NCBI GenBank assembly: GCA_036277635.1
Contig: DASUMP010000053.1
Location: forward strand, 1 to 40,453
From: DASUMP01 sp036277635
GTDB lineage: Bacteria; Actinomycetota; Acidimicrobiia; IMCC26256; PALSA-610
DNA length: 40,453 bases
Direction: 5' to 3'
A program made the position numbers and the translations under genes. Position 1 is the stretch's first letter, and every line of letters begins with the position of its first letter. Below the pieces are notes generated by a model that worked only from the letters and a program-made list of their open reading frames with translations, made no database searches and was not told where the DNA came from. Of this stretch, positions 13,879-22,429 are shown in pieces.

Positions 13879-16800
13879 ATGTCGCTGCAGCCCGTCGACC
13901 CGTCGCTCGACCTGGTCGCGCTCGAGACCCGGGTGCTCGAGGCGTGGGAGCGCGACGACGTGTTCGCCGAGAGCCTGCGGCGCCGCGAGGGCAGCCCGGA
14001 GTGGGTGTTCTACGAGGGGCCACCCACCGCGAACGGCCGCCCCGGGATCCACCACGTGTGGGCGCGACTCTTCAAGGACCTGTACCCGCGGTTCCACACG
14101 ATGCGGGGCAAGTACGTGGCCCGGAAGGGCGGCTGGGACTGCCACGGCCTCCCGGTCGAGGTCGAAGTGGAGAAGGAGCTCGGGTTCTCGGGCAAGCCCG
14201 AGATCGAGCGCTACGGGATCGAACGCTTCAACGCGGCGTGCCGCGCGTCGGTGAGCCGCTACGTCGACGCGTTCGCGTCGCTCACGACTCGCATCGGCAT
14301 GTGGCTCGACACCGACGACGCGTACTGGACGCTGTCGAACGAGTTCATCGAGAGCGTGTGGTGGCAGTTCCATCGCATCTGGGAGCGCGGCTTCGTCTAC
14401 GAGGGCTTCAAGGTCGTGCCGTACTGCTCGCGGTGCGGCACCGCGCTGTCGAGCCACGAGCTCGGCCAACCCGGCGCGTACCGCGACATCACCGAGCCGT
14501 CGGTCTACGTGCGATTCCCACTCGTCGACGACGACGTCGACCTGCTCGTGTGGACCACCACCCCGTGGACGTTGCCGTCGAACGTCGGCGCCGCGATCGG
14601 CGAGCACATCGACTACGTGCGCGTGCGCGCGCCGGGGGGCGGGCGCGACGTGGTCCTCGCCGCCGGCCGCGTCGACGACGTGCTCGGTGCCGACGCCGAG
14701 ATCGTCGGGCCGTACCCCGCGGTCGAGCTCGTCGGCCGGCGGTACGAGCGACCGTTCACCGACCTGCCGCTCGACGCGAGCGGCGCGCGGGTCGTGGCGG
14801 CCGACTTCGTGGCGCTCGACGACGGCTCGGGCATCGTGCACCTCGCGCCGGCGTTCGGCGAGATCGACCGCGAGGTCGGCGAGCGCGAAGGCCTGCCGAT
14901 CCTCAACCCGGTCGACGCGGAAGGGCGGTTCACCACCGCCTTTGCGCGCCACGCGGGCACGTGGGTGAAAGACGCCGACCCCGCGCTCATCGACGAGCTC
15001 GCGGCGTCGGGTCGCCTCCTCAAGGTGGAGGACTCGACCCACTCCTACCCGCACTGCTGGCGGTGCGGCACGCCGCTCATCTACTGGGCGAAGCCCACGT
15101 GGTTCGCCAACACGTCGGGGCAGAAGGACGCGCTGCTCGCGCAGAACGAGACGATCGGCTGGCACCCCGAGCACATCAAGCACGGGCGATTCGGCGACTG
15201 GCTCGAGAACAACGTCGACTGGGCCTTGTCGCGCGATCGCTACTGGGGCACCCCGATCCCGGTGTGGCGCTGCGACGACTGCGGTCACGACACGTGCATC
15301 GCCTCCGTGGCCGACCTCGGCGCGCGCGCCGGTCGCGACCTGTCAGCGCTCGATCTGCATCGGCCGTTCGTCGACGAGGTCACGTTCCCGTGCGGCGAGT
15401 GTGCGGGCACGGCCCGTCGGGTGGAGCCGGTCCTCGACGCGTGGTTCGACTCGGGTTCGATGCCCGCGGCGCAGCACCACTACCCGTTCGAGCACACCGA
15501 ACGGTTCGCAGCTCGGTTCCCCGCCGACTTCGTCTGCGAGGCGATCGACCAGACGCGCGGCTGGTTCTACTCGTTGCTCGCGGTGAACACGCTCGTGTTC
15601 GAGCGCGCTCCGTACCGCAACGTGGTGTGCCTCTCGCTGATCGTCGACCAGGACGGTCAGAAGATGTCGAAGTCGAAGGGCAACGTCATCGACCCATGGT
15701 CGGTGCTCGACACTCGCGGCGCCGACGCGTTGCGCTGGAACATGTTCTCGGCGGGCTCGCCGTGGACGCCGAAGCGGGTCTCGCTCGACAGCATCGACGA
15801 GTCGACGCGCCGGTTCTTGATCACGTTGTGGAACACCTACTCGTTCTTCGTCACCTACGCGCGGCTCGACGGATGGGAACCCTCGAGCACTCCCGTGCCC
15901 GCGCCCACCCATGCGCTCGACCGGTGGGTCCGATCACGCCTGCACGGCACCGTGCGCACGGTCACCGACGCGCTGGAGTCCTTCGACGCGCTCGCCGGCG
16001 CGCAGGCCCTCGAGCAGCTCGTCGACGACATCTCGAACTGGTACGTCCGGCGTTCGCGACCCCGCTTCTGGAAGGCCTCCGACGCCGCCGCGCACGCGAC
16101 CCTCCACGAGTGCCTGGTCACCCTGGCCCAGCTGCTCGCGCCCTACTGCCCGTTCGTCACCGACGAGATCTACGGCAACCTCGCGGGTGGCGGGTCGGTG
16201 CACCTCACCGACTGGCCGACCGCGGAGGTCGGCGCGATCGACGTCGCGCTCGAGACCGAGATGGAGCTGGCGCGCGCCCTCGTCTCGCTCGGTCGCGCCG
16301 CACGCACCGAGGCGCGCCTGCGCGTCCGGCAGCCGCTCGGCCGCGCGTTCCTGTTGCTCCCCCGCGACCGCACGCTGTCGGAACCGGTGCTCGCCGAGAT
16401 CCGCGACGAGCTGAACGTGCGGGCCATCGAGATCGTCCACGACCTCGAAGGGCTGCTCGACTACGAGGTCGTCCCGAACTTCCGCGCCCTCGGGCCGCGG
16501 GTGGGCGCGCGCATGCCCGCCGTCAAGGCGCTCCTCGCCGCGACCGACGGGGGCGTGGTCCGGCGCGCCCTCCACGACGACGGCGCGTTCCCCATCACTG
16601 TCGACGGCGAAGAGCTCGTGCTCGGACCCGACGACGTCGAGGTGCGGGCGCGCTCCCACGAGGAGCTCGCGTTGGCCCAGGAGGGTGTGCTCGCGGTCGC
16701 ACTCGACACGCATCTCACCGACGAGCTCGTCGCCGACGGCATCGCTCGCGAGGTCGTGCGCTTCGTCAACGACCGCCGCAAGGCCGAGGGCCTCGAGCTC

Positions 16801-16998
16801 GACGACCGCATCACGCTCACGTTGGTCGCGAGCGGGCGGGCCCACGACGCGGTGCTCGCCGCGCGCGAGTGGATCGCCGACGAGGTGCTCGCCCGATCCG
16901 TCGTGGTCGAACGCGGCGAGGGCGACGAGACGCCGGCGTTGGAGCTCGACGGCGGCGACCGGGTGACGGCGCGCGTCGAGCGAGTGGCCCGTTCCTGA
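13879..16998 (+). CDS. ileS: Isoleucyl-tRNA synthetase, type 2 (GxHH variant)
   Basis: Charges tRNA-Ile. 1039 residues, the length of eukaryote-like type 2 IleRS. Seen: FYEGPPTANG, then GIHH (56-59) where HIGH is expected, GWDCHGLPVEVEVEKELG, the CP1 editing domain with WTTTPWTLPSN, LAPAFGEIDRE, AIDQTRGWFYSLL, and KMSKSKGN (595-599). The anticodon-binding domain (WYVRRSRPRFWKASD) and a C-terminal domain complete it. The variant aligns as HxGH to GxHH, a swap described for a subset of type 2 IleRS and linked to strong mupirocin resistance. Start ATG 13879; no Shine-Dalgarno is visible, but TAGCCT (13865-13870) lies 8 bases before it, compatible with a leaderless mRNA. It converges with divIVA (15 bases) and is divergent from the GGDEF-EAL gene. 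Confidence 0.97.
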   Translation: MSLQPVDPSLDLVALETRVLEAWERDDVFAESLRRREGSPEWVFYEGPPTANGRPGIHHVWARLFKDLYPRFHTMRGKYVARKGGWDCHGLPVEVEVEKELGFSGKPEIERYGIERFNAACRASVSRYVDAFASLTTRIGMWLDTDDAYWTLSNEFIESVWWQFHRIWERGFVYEGFKVVPYCSRCGTALSSHELGQPGAYRDITEPSVYVRFPLVDDDVDLLVWTTTPWTLPSNVGAAIGEHIDYVRVRAPGGGRDVVLAAGRVDDVLGADAEIVGPYPAVELVGRRYERPFTDLPLDASGARVVAADFVALDDGSGIVHLAPAFGEIDREVGEREGLPILNPVDAEGRFTTAFARHAGTWVKDADPALIDELAASGRLLKVEDSTHSYPHCWRCGTPLIYWAKPTWFANTSGQKDALLAQNETIGWHPEHIKHGRFGDWLENNVDWALSRDRYWGTPIPVWRCDDCGHDTCIASVADLGARAGRDLSALDLHRPFVDEVTFPCGECAGTARRVEPVLDAWFDSGSMPAAQHHYPFEHTERFAARFPADFVCEAIDQTRGWFYSLLAVNTLVFERAPYRNVVCLSLIVDQDGQKMSKSKGNVIDPWSVLDTRGADALRWNMFSAGSPWTPKRVSLDSIDESTRRFLITLWNTYSFFVTYARLDGWEPSSTPVPAPTHALDRWVRSRLHGTVRTVTDALESFDALAGAQALEQLVDDISNWYVRRSRPRFWKASDAAAHATLHECLVTLAQLLAPYCPFVTDEIYGNLAGGGSVHLTDWPTAEVGAIDVALETEMELARALVSLGRAARTEARLRVRQPLGRAFLLLPRDRTLSEPVLAEIRDELNVRAIEIVHDLEGLLDYEVVPNFRALGPRVGARMPAVKALLAATDGGVVRRALHDDGAFPITVDGEELVLGPDDVEVRARSHEELALAQEGVLAVALDTHLTDELVADGIAREVVRFVNDRRKAEGLELDDRITLTLVASGRAHDAVLAAREWIADEVLARSVVVERGEGDETPALELDGGDRVTARVERVARS

Positions 16999-17013
16999 CC
17001 GAGGTGCGCGGGC

Positions 17014-18042
17014 TCAGCGCCGGCGGCGGAACATCTCGCGGAAGTTGGCCCGATCCGGGTCGTCGTCCTGGTCGAAGAACGGCACGTCGCCCTCGTCGCG
17101 GGGACCGAGCGGATCGCTGTCGCGGACCGCGTCGCGCAACGAGGCGAAGAACGCGTCGTCGTCCATGACGTGCGCTTCGACCGCGTCGTCGTGGGCGAGG
17201 TCGATCGCGGCGTCGGGCGGCGTCGACTCCGGCTCCGACGTCGCGACCGCGACTCCGTGCTCCCGCGCGACGCCTTCGGCACGAGCGCCGGTCGGGGCCG
17301 ACTCGGCGCGCGCTTGCACCGCTCCGCTGTCGGCGCCGCGTGGGGATGCGGACGTCGGTGCGTCGCCGGACTCGCCGATCGCGGCGGTCGCCTGCTGTGC
17401 GGCGAAGAGCGCGTGCACGTCGATCTGCTGCGTGCGCGGTTCGTCGCGCGGGTCGGGGTCGCGCCGGGCGACGCCTTCGGGTGCGACGGGCAGCGCGACG
17501 TCGGCGACCTCGGGCCTCGGGCCGGGCTGGAGCGTCGGACGGTTGCGCCACGCCTCGAGGTCGGCTTCGAGCGCGCGCACGACGCGGTCGCGGTAGTCGT
17601 TCTCGTAACGGGAGAGCGCCTCGACGTCGGCGAGCAGCACCTCGCGGCGCGCCGCGAGGTCGATGATCTCCTGCTCCATGCGGCGGCGCTCGGACTCGCC
17701 GCGCCGGCGGGCCTCGCCTTCGGCTTCGGCGAGCACCCGGCGCGCGTGGTTGTCGGCGTCGTCGATCGTCTGGCGCGCCTTCGTCTGCGCCTCGGCGATC
17801 GCGTCGTCGGCGGCGCGCTGCGCGAGCAGCAGCGTGCGATGGAGGATGTCCTCGGTCTCGCGGCTGCGACCGGCGTCGGTGCTCGCGGAACCGAGGCGCT
17901 CGCTCATCTGCCGCATGCGCTCGGTCAGCGCGTCGATCGTCTCCGCTGCTCGTTCGAGCAGGTCGTTGACGTCGTCGCGGTGGTACCCGCGGAAGGCTTC
18001 TCGGATCTCGATGTCGCGCAGCTCGCGCGGAGTGATCTCCAT
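17014..18042 (-). CDS. divIVA: DivIVA/Wag31-family polar growth and septum-site protein
   Basis: Coiled-coil scaffold that binds curved membrane at poles and septa and organises cell-wall synthesis. 342 residues. Seen: the conserved N-terminal membrane-targeting segment MEITPRELRDIEIREAFRGY with the following HRDDVNDLLERAAE, then a long charged coiled coil (about 40-165; AQRAADDAIAEAQTKARQTI and following). After that comes a low-complexity Ala/Pro/Asp-rich linker and a short tail FREMFRRRR. The ATG at 18042 starts the conserved segment; a GTG at 18051 could add three residues. The 82-base gap to yggT holds a short GCCCC/GGGGC hairpin (18061-18081) and TACAGT just before the start, possibly a private promoter. 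As the last gene of the dcw run it is placed as in Streptomyces. Confidence 0.93.
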   Translation of the reverse strand: MEITPRELRDIEIREAFRGYHRDDVNDLLERAAETIDALTERMRQMSERLGSASTDAGRSRETEDILHRTLLLAQRAADDAIAEAQTKARQTIDDADNHARRVLAEAEGEARRRGESERRRMEQEIIDLAARREVLLADVEALSRYENDYRDRVVRALEADLEAWRNRPTLQPGPRPEVADVALPVAPEGVARRDPDPRDEPRTQQIDVHALFAAQQATAAIGESGDAPTSASPRGADSGAVQARAESAPTGARAEGVAREHGVAVATSEPESTPPDAAIDLAHDDAVEAHVMDDDAFFASLRDAVRDSDPLGPRDEGDVPFFDQDDDPDRANFREMFRRRR

Positions 18043-18124
18043 GCGGGTCACTGTACAGACGCCCCTCAGGAAAGTGGGGGCAATCGCGGCTCGCGGCGGT
18101 CGCCGCGAGCGGGGCGTCGACTCG

Positions 18125-18364
18125 TCAGCACACCGCCCGCTGCAGGATCGACAGGCCGATGAACAGCACGAGGAACGACAGGTCGAACATCCCCGCCGGG
18201 GGGATCATCCGGCGCAGCGGGGCGAGCACGGGTTCGGTGAGGTCGAGGAGCAGCGAATAGATCGACGCCGCCGGCGAGCCCGGCCGCACCGGGAACCACG
18301 ACATGACCGCGCGCCCGACGAGCACGACCATGTAGACGACGATCAGTGCACAGACGAACCCCAC
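18125..18364 (-). CDS. YggT-family small membrane protein
   Basis: A 79-residue protein with two hydrophobic segments (CALIVVYMVVLVGRAVMSWF and FDLSFLVLFIGLSILQRAV) flanking TEPVLAPLRRMIPPAG. This is the YggT/YlmG pattern, P-(V/I)-L-x-P-(L/I)-RR-x-(I/L)-P, seen in division clusters. Function is not settled; YlmG homologues are tied to division or membrane-protein and plastid nucleoid distribution. The GTG at 18364 is 7 bases after the sepF stop and matches the family N-terminus. The position between sepF and divIVA is conserved in Gram-positive bacteria. Confidence 0.88.
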   Translation of the reverse strand: MGFVCALIVVYMVVLVGRAVMSWFPVRPGSPAASIYSLLLDLTEPVLAPLRRMIPPAGMFDLSFLVLFIGLSILQRAVC

Positions 18365-18371
18365 TGCCGGA

Positions 18372-18923
18372 TCAGCGCCCGGCCCGGTACAGGCCGCGGG
18401 CCTGCAACCGTTCCTTCTCCTCGTCGGAGACCTCGACATTCGACGGCGTGAGCAGGAACACCTGGTCGGCCGCCTTCGACATCGTGCCGCTCAGGGCGTA
18501 GGCGATGCCGCTCGAGAAGTCGATGAGGCGGCGCTGCAGGTCGCGATCGACGCCTTGCAGGTTGAGGATGACGGGCTGGCCGGCCTTGAGGCGGTCGCCG
18601 ACCTCCTGCGCGTCGTTGAACCCGCGCGGGTCCATGACGTGGACGCGGGTCGACGGGATCGGGATCGGTCGCACGAGCGGCGTGGGCCGCGGCGCCGTGT
18701 CGACCGGCTCGGCCGCCGCGGCGGCGCGACGGGTGGTGCGCACGACGGTGACCGACCCGGAGTCGCCCGATGCCGCCGCCGAACCGCCGGCGCGGCGCGC
18801 GGCCGGTGCGGGAGCCGGTGCCGGCTCCTCGACGTACACGTCGTCGGCGTACTCGAACTCGTCGTCGTACTGCTCGTCGTCGACGAGGCCCAGGTACACC
18901 ATGGCCTTGCGAAACCCCGACAT
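18372..18923 (-). CDS. sepF: Cell division protein SepF
   Basis: Membrane anchor and aligner of FtsZ filaments; in actinobacteria, which lack FtsA, it is the main FtsZ tether. 183 residues. Seen: N-terminal amphipathic membrane-binding helix MSGFRKAMVYLGLVDDEQ, a disordered acidic and Ala/Pro linker (20-85), and the SepF core from about 88 (RVHVMDPRGFNDAQEVGDRL, VILNLQGVD, LIDFSSGIAYALSGTMSKAA, VFLLTPSNVEVS). AGGAGGGG sits 6 bases before the ATG, the strongest ribosome site in this stretch. The downstream gene yggT starts 7 bases after its stop. Confidence 0.96.
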   Translation of the reverse strand: MSGFRKAMVYLGLVDDEQYDDEFEYADDVYVEEPAPAPAPAARRAGGSAAASGDSGSVTVVRTTRRAAAAAEPVDTAPRPTPLVRPIPIPSTRVHVMDPRGFNDAQEVGDRLKAGQPVILNLQGVDRDLQRRLIDFSSGIAYALSGTMSKAADQVFLLTPSNVEVSDEEKERLQARGLYRAGR

Positions 18924-18950
18924 GGCGGACCCCTCCTGTGCGCGCGCAGC

Positions 18951-19649
18951 CTATCGTCGCAGACCGTTCGGGGCGCGGCGCGGACCGAACAGCGCGGTGC
19001 CGACCCGCACGATCGTGGCGCCCTCCTCGACGGCGACCTCGTAGTCGCCGCTCATCCCCATCGACAGCTCGCGCAGCCCGAGCGAGGCGGCGAGTGCACG
19101 CACGCGGGCGAAGTGCGGGCGGGGGTCGTCGGCGAGCGGCGGCACGGTCATCAGCCCGACGACGTCGAGGCCGGCCGCGGTGGCCGACTCGACCAATGCG
19201 GGTACCTCCTCCGGCGCGCACCCGCCCTTCTGCGCCTCGCCGGCGAGGTTCACCTGCACCAGGACGCGAGCGCCGGGCGCGCGGTGTTCGAGCTCGGTCA
19301 CGAGCTCGGCGCGGTCGATCGACTCCCACAGTGCCACGTGTGGGGCGAGTGATCGGACCTTGTTGCGCTGCAGCCGTCCGATGAAGTGCCACCGGGGTGC
19401 GGGCGAGCGCGACGCGAGCGCGGTCGCCTTCGCGACGAGGTCTTGGGCCCGGTTCTCCCCCAGCTCGCGCACGCCGGCGTCGAGCGCGGCCGCGGCGAGC
19501 GCCACGGGCACCGTCTTCGTCACCGCGACGAGCGCGACCTCCGACGCGTCGCGCCCGGCGCGCATCGCCGCGTCGGCGATACGCGCGCGCACCTGCGCGA
19601 CCTGCTCGCGCACGTGCGCGACGTCCTGGTGGTGCTGCGCGTCGCTCAC
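18951..19649 (-). CDS. YggS/PLPBP pyridoxal-phosphate homeostasis protein
   Basis: 232 residues. Binds PLP and affects vitamin B6 and amino-acid homeostasis; no catalysis is established. Seen: VALVAVTKTVP with the PLP lysine, ELGENRAQDLVAKA, WHFIGRLQRNKV, VLVQVNLAGEAQKGGC, GLMTVPPL, ELSMGMSGDYEVAVEEGATI and VRVGTALFGPR, the complete alanine-racemase-like barrel motif set. The GTG at 19649 overlaps the pgeF TGA (GTGA). Its position between pgeF and sepF is the standard actinobacterial order. Confidence 0.95.
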   Translation of the reverse strand: MSDAQHHQDVAHVREQVAQVRARIADAAMRAGRDASEVALVAVTKTVPVALAAAALDAGVRELGENRAQDLVAKATALASRSPAPRWHFIGRLQRNKVRSLAPHVALWESIDRAELVTELEHRAPGARVLVQVNLAGEAQKGGCAPEEVPALVESATAAGLDVVGLMTVPPLADDPRPHFARVRALAASLGLRELSMGMSGDYEVAVEEGATIVRVGTALFGPRRAPNGLRR

Positions 19650-20407
19650 GGCCGCACCATCGCGATCGATGCCTGCCGTCCGGTGACACCGTCGCGCCGG
19701 TGCGAGAAGTGATCGGACGAGGCCGCGGTGCAGATGCCGACGTCGTCGATCGCGGCGACACCCACGTCGCGCAGCGCGCCGCGCACGCCGGCGCGCAGGT
19801 CGAGGGCAGGCCGGCCGTCGGCGGTGACCGCGGCCACACCGACGCCGAAACGCGCGACGAACGGAGCGAGGTCGTCGACTCCGAACTCGTAGCGGTCGGG
19901 GTGGATGCAGGGCCCGATGACGGCGGTGATCGGCGCGGCGGTCTGCGCGCGCACCTCCTGCACGGCCCGTTCGACCACGCCGGCGAGCAGCCCCCGGTGG
20001 CCGGCGTGCACGATCCCGACCGTCTCGTCGGTCAGCAGCGCGATCGGAGCGCAGTCGGCGGTCACGACGGCGACCACGTGGCCGCGTCGCGACGTGACGG
20101 CGGCGTCGGCGCACGGCACCGGCGCTCCGGCGTGCGGGGCCTCCTCCGCGGTGTGCACCGCTGCGCCGTGCACCTGCGCGAGCCACGTCCACGTGCGGGG
20201 CTCGACGGCACCCGCGCCGACACCGAGCGCAGCCGCTGCGAACCGCCGTCGGTTCTCGGCCACGGCGTCGGGGTCGTCGCCGACGTGGTCGCCCACGTTG
20301 CGCGACGCGAACGGTGCGACCGAGACGCCGCCGTGGCGGTCGCCGAACACGGCGACCGCGCTCCCCACTCCGGCGACCACGGCGGTCGGACGCGCGGTGA
20401 AGCGCAC
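19646..20407 (-). CDS. pgeF: PgeF/YfiH laccase-domain protein (peptidoglycan-editing or purine nucleoside enzyme)
   Basis: 253 residues of the YfiH/PgeF family, zinc enzymes reported to edit misincorporated Ser in muropeptide precursors or to act as purine nucleoside phosphorylase/adenosine deaminase (FAMIN-type). Seen: LAQVHGAAVH (zinc His), VTADCAPIALL (zinc Cys), HAGHRGLLAGVVE (zinc His) and IGPCIHPDRYEFG. Position 4 of the usual HAGWRG motif is His instead of Trp here. The start is ATG 20407, 20 bases after the ftsZ stop. Its location after ftsZ suits a wall-precursor quality-control role, but the biochemical activity cannot be decided from sequence. Confidence 0.92.
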   Translation of the reverse strand: MRFTARPTAVVAGVGSAVAVFGDRHGGVSVAPFASRNVGDHVGDDPDAVAENRRRFAAAALGVGAGAVEPRTWTWLAQVHGAAVHTAEEAPHAGAPVPCADAAVTSRRGHVVAVVTADCAPIALLTDETVGIVHAGHRGLLAGVVERAVQEVRAQTAAPITAVIGPCIHPDRYEFGVDDLAPFVARFGVGVAAVTADGRPALDLRAGVRGALRDVGVAAIDDVGICTAASSDHFSHRRDGVTGRQASIAMVRP

Positions 20408-20427
20408 GGCGCGAGCAGCGCGCCAGG

Positions 20428-21504
20428 TCAGCGCAGGAACTCGGGCACGTCGAACTCGTCGTCGTCGAGCGCGAGCGACTCGTCGCCCGCGAACGTCTCG
20501 TCGTCGTCGAGTCCGAGGCGTGTCTCCGCGAAGCGGGTGCGCCGGTGCTCGCCCTCGAAGCGGTCGAAGCCGGCCGCGATCACGGTCAGCCGCACCTCGT
20601 CGCCGAGCGAGTCGTCGACGACCGCGCCGAAGATGATGTTCGCGTCGGGGTGCGCGGCCTGCGAGATGATCTCGGCCGCTTCGTTCAGCTCGAACAGGCC
20701 GAGATCCGACGGCCCGCTGACGTTGAGCAGGATCCCGCGCGCGCCCTCGATGCTCGCTTCGAGCAACGGGCTGGAGATCGCCGAGCGCGCCGCGGCGACC
20801 GCGCGCCCGTCGCCCGACGCCTGACCGACACCCATGAGCGCGGAGCCGGCGTTGGTGAGGATCATCTTCACGTCGGCGAAGTCGACGTTGATCAGTCCCG
20901 GCGTGGTGATGAGGTCGGTGATGCCCTGCACGCCTTGCAGCAGCACTTCGTCGGCCATCTTGAACGCGTTGAGCATCGACGTGCGCTCGTCGGAGACCTG
21001 CAGCAGCCGCTCGTTGGGGATGATGATGATCGTGTCGACCTTCTCCTTCAGCTTCTGGATCCCCGACTCGGCTTGCACCGAGCGGCGGCGACCCTCGAAG
21101 CCGAACGGACGGGTGACGACGCCGATCGTGAGCGCGCCGAGCTCCTTGGCGATCTCGGCGACGAGCGGCGCGCCACCCGTGCCGGTGCCGCCGCCCTTCC
21201 CCGCGGTGATGAAGACCATGTCGGCGCCCTTCAGCACCTCTTCGATCTCCTGGCGGTGCTCCTCGGCGGCTTGCCGTCCGATCTCGGGGTCGGATCCGGC
21301 GCCGAGCCCGCGCGTGAGCTGGCGGCCGATGTCGAGCTTCACATCGGCGTCGGACAGCAGGAGTGCCTGCGCGTCGGTGTTGACCGCGATGAACTCGACG
21401 CCCTTCAGGCCGGCGTCGATCATGCGGTTCACGGCGTTGCAGCCACCGCCGCCGACTCCGACGACCTTGATGACGGCGAGGTAGTGCTGCGGGGAGCCCA
21501 GCAT
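20428..21504 (-). CDS. ftsZ: Cell division GTPase FtsZ
   Basis: Tubulin-like GTPase that forms the Z-ring. 358 residues. Seen: IKVVGVGGGGCNAVNRM, the tubulin signature GGGTGTG (104-110), VVTRPFGFEGRRRSVQAE, IIIIPNERLL, the T7 loop NVDFADVKMILTNAGSALMG, and the C-terminal peptide DDEFDVPEFLR that binds SepF and FtsW. The linker between core and tail is short, about 35 residues, and acidic. GAGGAAGG lies 5 bases before the ATG. Upstream, a perfect inverted repeat (21569-21590) within the 124-base gap to ftsQ suggests a dedicated regulated promoter. FtsA is absent, as usual for the phylum. Confidence 0.98.
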   Translation of the reverse strand: MLGSPQHYLAVIKVVGVGGGGCNAVNRMIDAGLKGVEFIAVNTDAQALLLSDADVKLDIGRQLTRGLGAGSDPEIGRQAAEEHRQEIEEVLKGADMVFITAGKGGGTGTGGAPLVAEIAKELGALTIGVVTRPFGFEGRRRSVQAESGIQKLKEKVDTIIIIPNERLLQVSDERTSMLNAFKMADEVLLQGVQGITDLITTPGLINVDFADVKMILTNAGSALMGVGQASGDGRAVAAARSAISSPLLEASIEGARGILLNVSGPSDLGLFELNEAAEIISQAAHPDANIIFGAVVDDSLGDEVRLTVIAAGFDRFEGEHRRTRFAETRLGLDDDETFAGDESLALDDDEFDVPEFLR

Positions 21505-21568
21505 CGGGACCTTCCTCGGGGAGCGGACCGATCGGGCCGGCGCCCGCCGGACCCTCGACCTCTGCTGA

Positions 21569-21590
21569 AGGTTGACAGTTATGTCAACCT
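21569..21590 (-). promoter_or_regulatory. Inverted repeat and candidate promoter upstream of ftsZ
   Basis: AGGTTGACA and TGTCAACCT form a perfect 9-bp inverted repeat with a 4-base spacer, 65-86 bases before the ftsZ ATG. On the minus strand the first arm holds a consensus -35 TTGACA, but no good -10 follows at 17 bases. Alternatively TAACTG, spanning the spacer and second arm, could be a -10 with TCGACC 17 bases upstream. The symmetry suggests a regulator site as well as or instead of a plain promoter. A second small dyad TCGATC-AAC-GATCGA (21625-21639) overlaps the ftsQ stop. Confidence 0.6.
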
Positions 21591-21628
21591 GGACGTTCGG
21601 TCGAGACTACTGGACCCCGCGCCGTCGA

Positions 21629-22429
21629 TCAACGATCGAGCAGCCGCACCGACGGTGCGCTCGGCACGCGCACGTCGATGTAGTCGAGCGCGGCGTCGGC
21701 GGGGAGGCGCTCCAGCACCGCCGCGGCCGCGGCGCCCTTCGCGACGAGGTCGTCGAGCGACCCGAGGCGGATCGCGCCACCGTCGCGCAGTCCGAGTGCG
21801 ACCGCGCCGGGCTCGCCGAGCAGGATCGTGCCGACGCGCGCGGCGAGCGCGTCGGGGAGGGCGTCGAGCGCGTGCGCGGCGCCGGGCGGCGACAGCAGCG
21901 AACCGGCGCTCGGGGTGCGCCGGAGGCCGAGCACTTCGAGCGCGCCCTCGGGCGCGCTCGGCGCGCTCCCGAGCACGGTGCCGTCGGCGCCGATGAGCAC
22001 GACGGTGCCGTCGTCGGCGCGCACGAACGCGCGCGGCGTGCGCTCGATCACCTCGATCCGCACCGTCCCGGGGAAGTCACGGTGCACCGACGCGCTCGCG
22101 ACCCACGGCAACGCCTCCACGCGCTCGGCCACTGCCGCAGTGTCGAGTCGCGCCAGCGCGGCACCGTCGGGCACGGCGGCGGCGGTGACGACGGCGTCGG
22201 GGGTGAGGTGCGCGACACCGGCGACCTCGACCGCGTCGACGTCGAGGAGGGGCGACTCGACGACGAGGTACGCGATCCCCGATGTCACGACCACGGCGGC
22301 GACCACGATCAGGATCCGCAGCCGTCGCCGTCCCTGGGCGCGCACCACTGCGACGCGCCGGGCGCGGATGCGCGGGTCGATCCCGCCCGGCGGCGCCGGG
22401 GCGGGCGGGCGGGGCAGCGTGTCGGTCAC
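21629..22429 (-). CDS. ftsQ: Cell division protein FtsQ
   Basis: Bitopic divisome protein of the FtsQ-FtsL-FtsB complex. 266 residues. Seen: a Pro/Arg-rich cytoplasmic tail (1-40), one membrane helix (LRILIVVAAVVVTSGIAYLV), then the POTRA domain (LLDVDAVEVAGVAHLTPDAV) and beta domain with LPWVASASVHRDFPGTVRIE followed by VIERTPRAFV, the family hallmark. The GTG at 22429 overlaps the murB stop as GTGA. Order murC-murB-ftsQ-ftsZ is standard for actinobacteria. Confidence 0.94.
   Translation of the reverse strand: MTDTLPRPPAPAPPGGIDPRIRARRVAVVRAQGRRRLRILIVVAAVVVTSGIAYLVVESPLLDVDAVEVAGVAHLTPDAVVTAAAVPDGAALARLDTAAVAERVEALPWVASASVHRDFPGTVRIEVIERTPRAFVRADDGTVVLIGADGTVLGSAPSAPEGALEVLGLRRTPSAGSLLSPPGAAHALDALPDALAARVGTILLGEPGAVALGLRDGGAIRLGSLDDLVAKGAAAAAVLERLPADAALDYIDVRVPSAPSVRLLDR

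Noticed and set aside
10950..13880. ATG at 13880 as the start of the GGDEF-EAL protein
   Set aside because: It would overlap the ileS ATG on the opposite strand, has no ribosome site and adds 28 unconserved residues.
10824..17168. Very long plus-strand open frame (over 2100 codons), and another at 4319-7687
   Set aside because: Both are antisense or out-of-frame shadows of ileS, the GGDEF-EAL gene, dnaE and the phosphodiesterase. The translations are Arg/Ala-rich with no domain, a usual effect of high GC.
18061..18081. GCCCC/GGGGC hairpin as a terminator between yggT and divIVA
   Set aside because: Five pairs, an 11-base loop and no T-tract; too weak to call.
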